From: Bradyrhizobium cosmicum
GTDB lineage: Bacteria; Pseudomonadota; Alphaproteobacteria; Rhizobiales; Xanthobacteraceae
Assembly: GCF_007290395.2 (NCBI RefSeq)
Contig: NZ_CP041656.2
Span: forward strand, 6,791,501-6,855,500
Length of the DNA: 64,000 nt
Direction of reading: 5' to 3'
Below the pieces are notes generated by a model, which worked only from the letters and a program-made list of their open reading frames with translations, ran no database searches and was not told the origin of the DNA. This document shows positions 61,106 through 64,000 of the stretch, piece by piece (position 1 is the stretch's first letter; the number at the start of each line of letters is the position of its first letter). A program made the translations under genes and the position numbers.

Positions 61106-63373
61106 CTACGGCGTGAACTTGTAGGAGACGCCGACGCGAACGGTGTCGATGGTTTGACGACCGCCCTTTTCGATCGTTGTCGCAGTGCCAGCGGCCGTCG
61201 AGATCGTACTGAAGGTGGATTCGACCTTGCCGAAATCGTAGTGCAGATATTCCAGTCGCGCGATCCAGTTCGGGCTGCCGATGAAAGTCTCGACGCCGGC
61301 GCCGGCGGCCCATCCGAAATGGTCTCGCGCGACCTCGTTGGTGCTGGTCGCGGGGGTACCCGGGAAGGCATCGAACTCGAACGAGGAGCGGTGGACACGC
61401 TCCCAGGCGAGACCGCCAGTGCCATAGAGCAGCCAGGTTGGGGCGGGGGTCCAGCCGAGCCGGGCCCGCGCGGTGCCGAGATATTTGACGTTGTCGGACA
61501 GCGTCAAATTGAACGGCGGGCTGGTCGCGGTTGCCGAACTGCCCTTGATGCCGGTAGCACTGCCGTCGATTTCGAGACCCGCGACCACGCTGGCATATTG
61601 CCAGTTGTAGCCGGCCTGGCCGCCGGCGAGCCACCCCTTGGACTTGATGCCGCCAACAAAGGTATCGAAGAAGCTGAGGGCGAAATCGTTCTCCTTCCAG
61701 CCGTAGCCGGCATGCGCGCCGAGATAGAACCCGGCCCAGCTCGCGCTCGGCGGCGCCACGCGCGGCGCCTTGGCGTACATCGCTGCTGCGGGGCTGGTCA
61801 CGGCGGCGTCCGGTCCGAACTTGTAGGATACGCCAGCGCGGACCAGATCGATGGTCTGATGCCCCGCCGTGACCGCAAGCGACACAGGCGGAGCGCCGCT
61901 CAGACTGAACGTCTGTTCCTGAAAAACGCGACCGAAATCGTAATGCAGATATTCGATGCGGCCGATCCAGTTAGAACTGCCGAGCATCACTTCACCGCCG
62001 GCGCCGGCGACCCAGCCGAAACGATCGGCAGGGACGTTCGACGCCCCCGTCACCGTGCCGAGCGGGTCGGCTTGCACGAACGTCGAGCCGTTTTCCAGGC
62101 GTTCCCATGCAAGACCGGCGGTGCCGTAGAGCAGAAGGCTGTCCAGAGGTGACCAGCCGAGCCTGGCACGCGCCGTGCCCAGATACTTGACCTTCTCGTT
62201 GACCGAAATACTGATCGAACCGCCGCCGCCGATAGCCCGGAAGAGGGTGTTGGAGGTACCCTTGATGTCCGCGGCGCTAAGATCGATCTCGAGGCCAGCC
62301 ACGGCACGGCCGTATTGCCAGTTGTGACCCATATGCCCGCCGGCCGCCCAGCCCTTGGACTTGACGCCATTGATCGACGTCCCGTCCGGGAACATGAAGA
62401 CGGTGCCAGGCACCGTGAACGGGTCGTCGCCCCAGCCATAGCCACCATGGACGCCGAGATAGAAGCCTGCCCAACTCGCCTGCGGAGGTGCGACGGGCGC
62501 CTTGCCGTAATAGGCCAGGCTGTTGACATGCGCGGGCTCGCCGAATTTGTAGGACACTCCGGCGCGCACCATGTCGATGGTCTGCGATCCGGCCGTCGAG
62601 AGCTCCGGGGTGAAGCCACCCACGCGGTTGAAGCTGGTCGCGGTCTGAATCTGACCGAAATCGTAGTGAAGATATTCGACGCGGCCGATCCAGTTCGGAC
62701 TCCCGAGCATCATTTCGGCACCGACGCCCGCGACCCAGCCGAATTTGTCGATCGCAGTCTTCGTGGTGATGAGTTGCGTCGCCGGAGCAGCCGGCGGACT
62801 GTCCGTCAGAAGACTGCTCGCCGTGACATCGAGCCGCTCCCAAGCCAGACCGGCGGTGCCGTACAGCAAGACGTTGTCGGTGGGCAGCCAACCGAGACGC
62901 GCGCGGGCACTGCCGAGATATTTGACGTTCTCGGCCAGCGACAGCGTCACCGTCCGCGTTCCCGCAAGCGTGGTTTCGCTGATGCTGTTGCTGCCCTTGA
63001 TGTCGCCGGCGCTGAAATCGAGTTCGAGGCCGGTTACGGCACGACCGAACTGCCAATTGTAACCGGCGTGACCGCCATAGACCGCGCCTTGCGACTTGAC
63101 GCCGTTGATGTGCTGCGGCGCCGTGAAGGTGAAGTTATCGGATTGCGAAAAATCGTCCTTCTTCCAGCCGTAGCCGCCGTGCGCGCCGAGATAAAATCCG
63201 GCCCATGAGGCGGCAATTGCCGGCGGCGGCGCTTTGGTCGCGATCGGCAGGTCGGCGGCGAAGGCCGGTCCCGCGAGCGCCAGGAGCGAGGTGCCGGCCA
63301 AGAGCGAGCGGCGCAGGGGCGCCGGAGCAGACAGCAAATCGGCGGACACGGGCATTCCCTCGAATGGAAACAT
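61106..63373 (-). CDS. outer-membrane protein made of three tandem Omp25/Omp31-like beta barrels
   Basis: The 755-residue protein has a signal peptide (RRSLLAGTSLLALAGPAFA, ends at about residue 40) and then three complete barrel units of about 220 residues: 55-278, 299-520 and 544-755. Each begins ASWAGFYLG-H-GYGW, has GVKS/GIKSKGW, GYNWQ/GHNWQ, KYLG-ARARLGW, LLLYGTAGLAWER, FGWVAGAG, NWIGR-EYLHYDFG and ends in RAGVSYKFG or RVGVSYKFTP. Ala/Pro linkers of about 20 residues separate them. Normal family members have one barrel. The start at 63373 is chosen; 63355 is possible. How such a chain inserts is unknown. Confidence 0.9.
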   Translation of the reverse strand: MFPFEGMPVSADLLSAPAPLRRSLLAGTSLLALAGPAFAADLPIATKAPPPAIAASWAGFYLGAHGGYGWKKDDFSQSDNFTFTAPQHINGVKSQGAVYGGHAGYNWQFGRAVTGLELDFSAGDIKGSNSISETTLAGTRTVTLSLAENVKYLGSARARLGWLPTDNVLLYGTAGLAWERLDVTASSLLTDSPPAAPATQLITTKTAIDKFGWVAGVGAEMMLGSPNWIGRVEYLHYDFGQIQTATSFNRVGGFTPELSTAGSQTIDMVRAGVSYKFGEPAHVNSLAYYGKAPVAPPQASWAGFYLGVHGGYGWGDDPFTVPGTVFMFPDGTSINGVKSKGWAAGGHMGHNWQYGRAVAGLEIDLSAADIKGTSNTLFRAIGGGGSISISVNEKVKYLGTARARLGWSPLDSLLLYGTAGLAWERLENGSTFVQADPLGTVTGASNVPADRFGWVAGAGGEVMLGSSNWIGRIEYLHYDFGRVFQEQTFSLSGAPPVSLAVTAGHQTIDLVRAGVSYKFGPDAAVTSPAAAMYAKAPRVAPPSASWAGFYLGAHAGYGWKENDFALSFFDTFVGGIKSKGWLAGGQAGYNWQYASVVAGLEIDGSATGIKGSSATATSPPFNLTLSDNVKYLGTARARLGWTPAPTWLLYGTGGLAWERVHRSSFEFDAFPGTPATSTNEVARDHFGWAAGAGVETFIGSPNWIARLEYLHYDFGKVESTFSTISTAAGTATTIEKGGRQTIDTVRVGVSYKFTP

Positions 63374-63689
63374 TCGGAAACAGTCCCGGACAATACATCA
63401 CGCGGTTCCCAGAAAGACCACGGGCAACACTACCCCAGGATGTCAAAGGTCCAAGACGTGCCCTGCCGGCAACAGTTAGGTGCGAGAAACCGCTGAAAAG
63501 TCGCGCCAAGCCGCAACCGATAGCTGCAACGGCTGAACCCGGCCAACGCGCTGACCGATGGCTTGTGCTGTCACCATCGTCGGAAAAGGAAATCGGGCGT
63601 GTACCGCCGAACGGAAATTTTCGGCGGAGCCGCCCGCTGAGATCATCTCCGCCATCCGTACCAAAGAAGGAGGCGGCAGAGAGAGATCG
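63374..63689. other. gene-free region
   Basis: I see no coding frame with protein-like composition on either strand in these 316 bases, and no repeat of the families above. It should hold the promoter of the triple-barrel gene, but no clear -35/-10 can be pointed to. Confidence 0.5.
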
Positions 63690-64000
63690 TCACCACATCG
63701 TTGCCGCAGCCCGCTCCGGCCAGATGCGGTCGTATTCCGCGCCGCCGACCTTGTTCTCGCTCATCTCGGCGAGGATCTGGCCCGGCGTCGGCAGGGTCTT
63801 GGGATCGATGCGCTTGTCGGGATTCCAGAGGTCGGAGCGGACGATGGCGCGGGCGCACTGAAAGTAGATCTCGTCGATCTCCATCACCATGACGCTGCGC
63901 GGCGCCTTGCCTTCGACCTTGAACGAGGCCAGCAGTTGCGGATCAATCGACAGTTGCGCGCGGCCGTTGGCGCGGACCGCATTGCCGGAGCCGGGGATCA
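63690..64000 (-). CDS. pyridoxamine 5'-phosphate-oxidase-family protein, N-terminus cut by window edge
   Basis: The frame is open to base 64000 and reads IPGSGNAVRANGRAQLSIDP, QLLASFKVEGKAPRSVMVME, IDEIYFQCARAIVRSDLWNP, and ends with LAEMSENKVGGAEYDRIWPE RAAATMW. The split-barrel signature and the CARA-x-x-RSDLW segment match the FMN-binding pyridoxamine-phosphate-oxidase-like proteins often found in this bacterial group. About 103 residues are visible, roughly the C-terminal half. The flavin and substrate cannot be confirmed from this part. Confidence 0.85.
   Translation of the reverse strand, partial: IPGSGNAVRANGRAQLSIDPQLLASFKVEGKAPRSVMVMEIDEIYFQCARAIVRSDLWNPDKRIDPKTLPTPGQILAEMSENKVGGAEYDRIWPERAAATMW

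Noticed and set aside
61106..63373. Long internal repeats that could be read as a repeat array
   Set aside because: They are protein-coding barrel repeats of about 700 bases in one unbroken frame, not a CRISPR or satellite array.

Overview
The window is high-GC DNA from an alphaproteobacterium, most probably Bradyrhizobium or a close relative in the Nitrobacteraceae. Three things point there. A D-tartrate dehydratase reads almost residue for residue like the enzyme I remember from Bradyrhizobium japonicum. The order DUF2948 - hisD - UPF0262 - small phosphatase - maf - yacG - tRNA-Phe is a rhizobial housekeeping arrangement. Several families of intergenic palindromes also resemble those scattered through Bradyrhizobium genomes. 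I see no rRNA, CRISPR array, transposase or integrase gene. The taxon call is from memory and reading, not from a search.

Layout. 0-7.8 kb: a TAXI-type TRAP binding protein cut by the left edge, small secreted proteins, a Nudix hydrolase, a hotdog thioesterase, an aldo/keto reductase and a TPR protein. 7.9-17.7 kb: an acyl-CoA ligase plus oleate hydratase fatty-acid pair, an isochorismatase-like hydrolase, a His/Gly/Tyr-rich secreted protein, an amine-oxidase-like flavoprotein, a RibD-like reductase, a nitrobindin-like protein and a hybrid histidine kinase. 18.7-21.1 kb: a tandem pair of LuxR-type regulators. 21.5-27.4 kb: a LysR regulator divergent from a four-gene operon (NMT1/SsuA-like binding protein, ATPase, permease, molybdopterin oxidoreductase).

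27.4-32.6 kb is the most clearly accessory region. It is bounded by an 18-bp exact direct repeat of the 3' end of tRNA-Phe and holds two HD-domain paralogues related to cyanamide hydratase, a GlxA-type AraC regulator, a cupin, a quinone-oxidoreductase-like enzyme and a decayed second copy of the regulator's 3' end. It looks like a small tRNA-targeted island built partly by internal duplication, with no integrase left.

32.8-37 kb is core (yacG, maf, phosphatase, UPF0262, hisD, DUF2948). 37-50.7 kb is mixed metabolism and envelope: an NAD(P)-binding protein with an apparent C-terminal frameshift, an SDR/TetR divergent pair with a palindromic operator, a chloroperoxidase-like hydrolase, an EthD protein, a cNMP-binding flavoprotein lacking the thioredoxin-reductase CxxC, tRNA-Thr, an outer-membrane barrel, a 1-kb repeat-rich gene-free stretch, GNAT, MgtC, D-tartrate dehydratase and an LLM flavoprotein.

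50.8-56.3 kb: a six-gene minus-strand catabolic operon (tricarboxylate binding protein, flavin reductase, FAH-family enzyme, HpaH-like hydratase, RidA, LigI-like amidohydrolase) divergent from an IclR regulator whose start codon lies inside a perfect palindrome. 56.5-60.1 kb is sulfur-related: an O-acetylhomoserine sulfhydrylase, and an orphan SsuA preceded by a 73-residue conserved-looking protein and a 19-codon ORF ending in three cysteine codons, a candidate cysteine-responsive leader peptide. 60.3-64 kb: an SDR, a 755-residue protein made of three complete outer-membrane barrels in tandem, and the 3' part of a pyridoxamine-phosphate-oxidase-like gene cut by the right edge.
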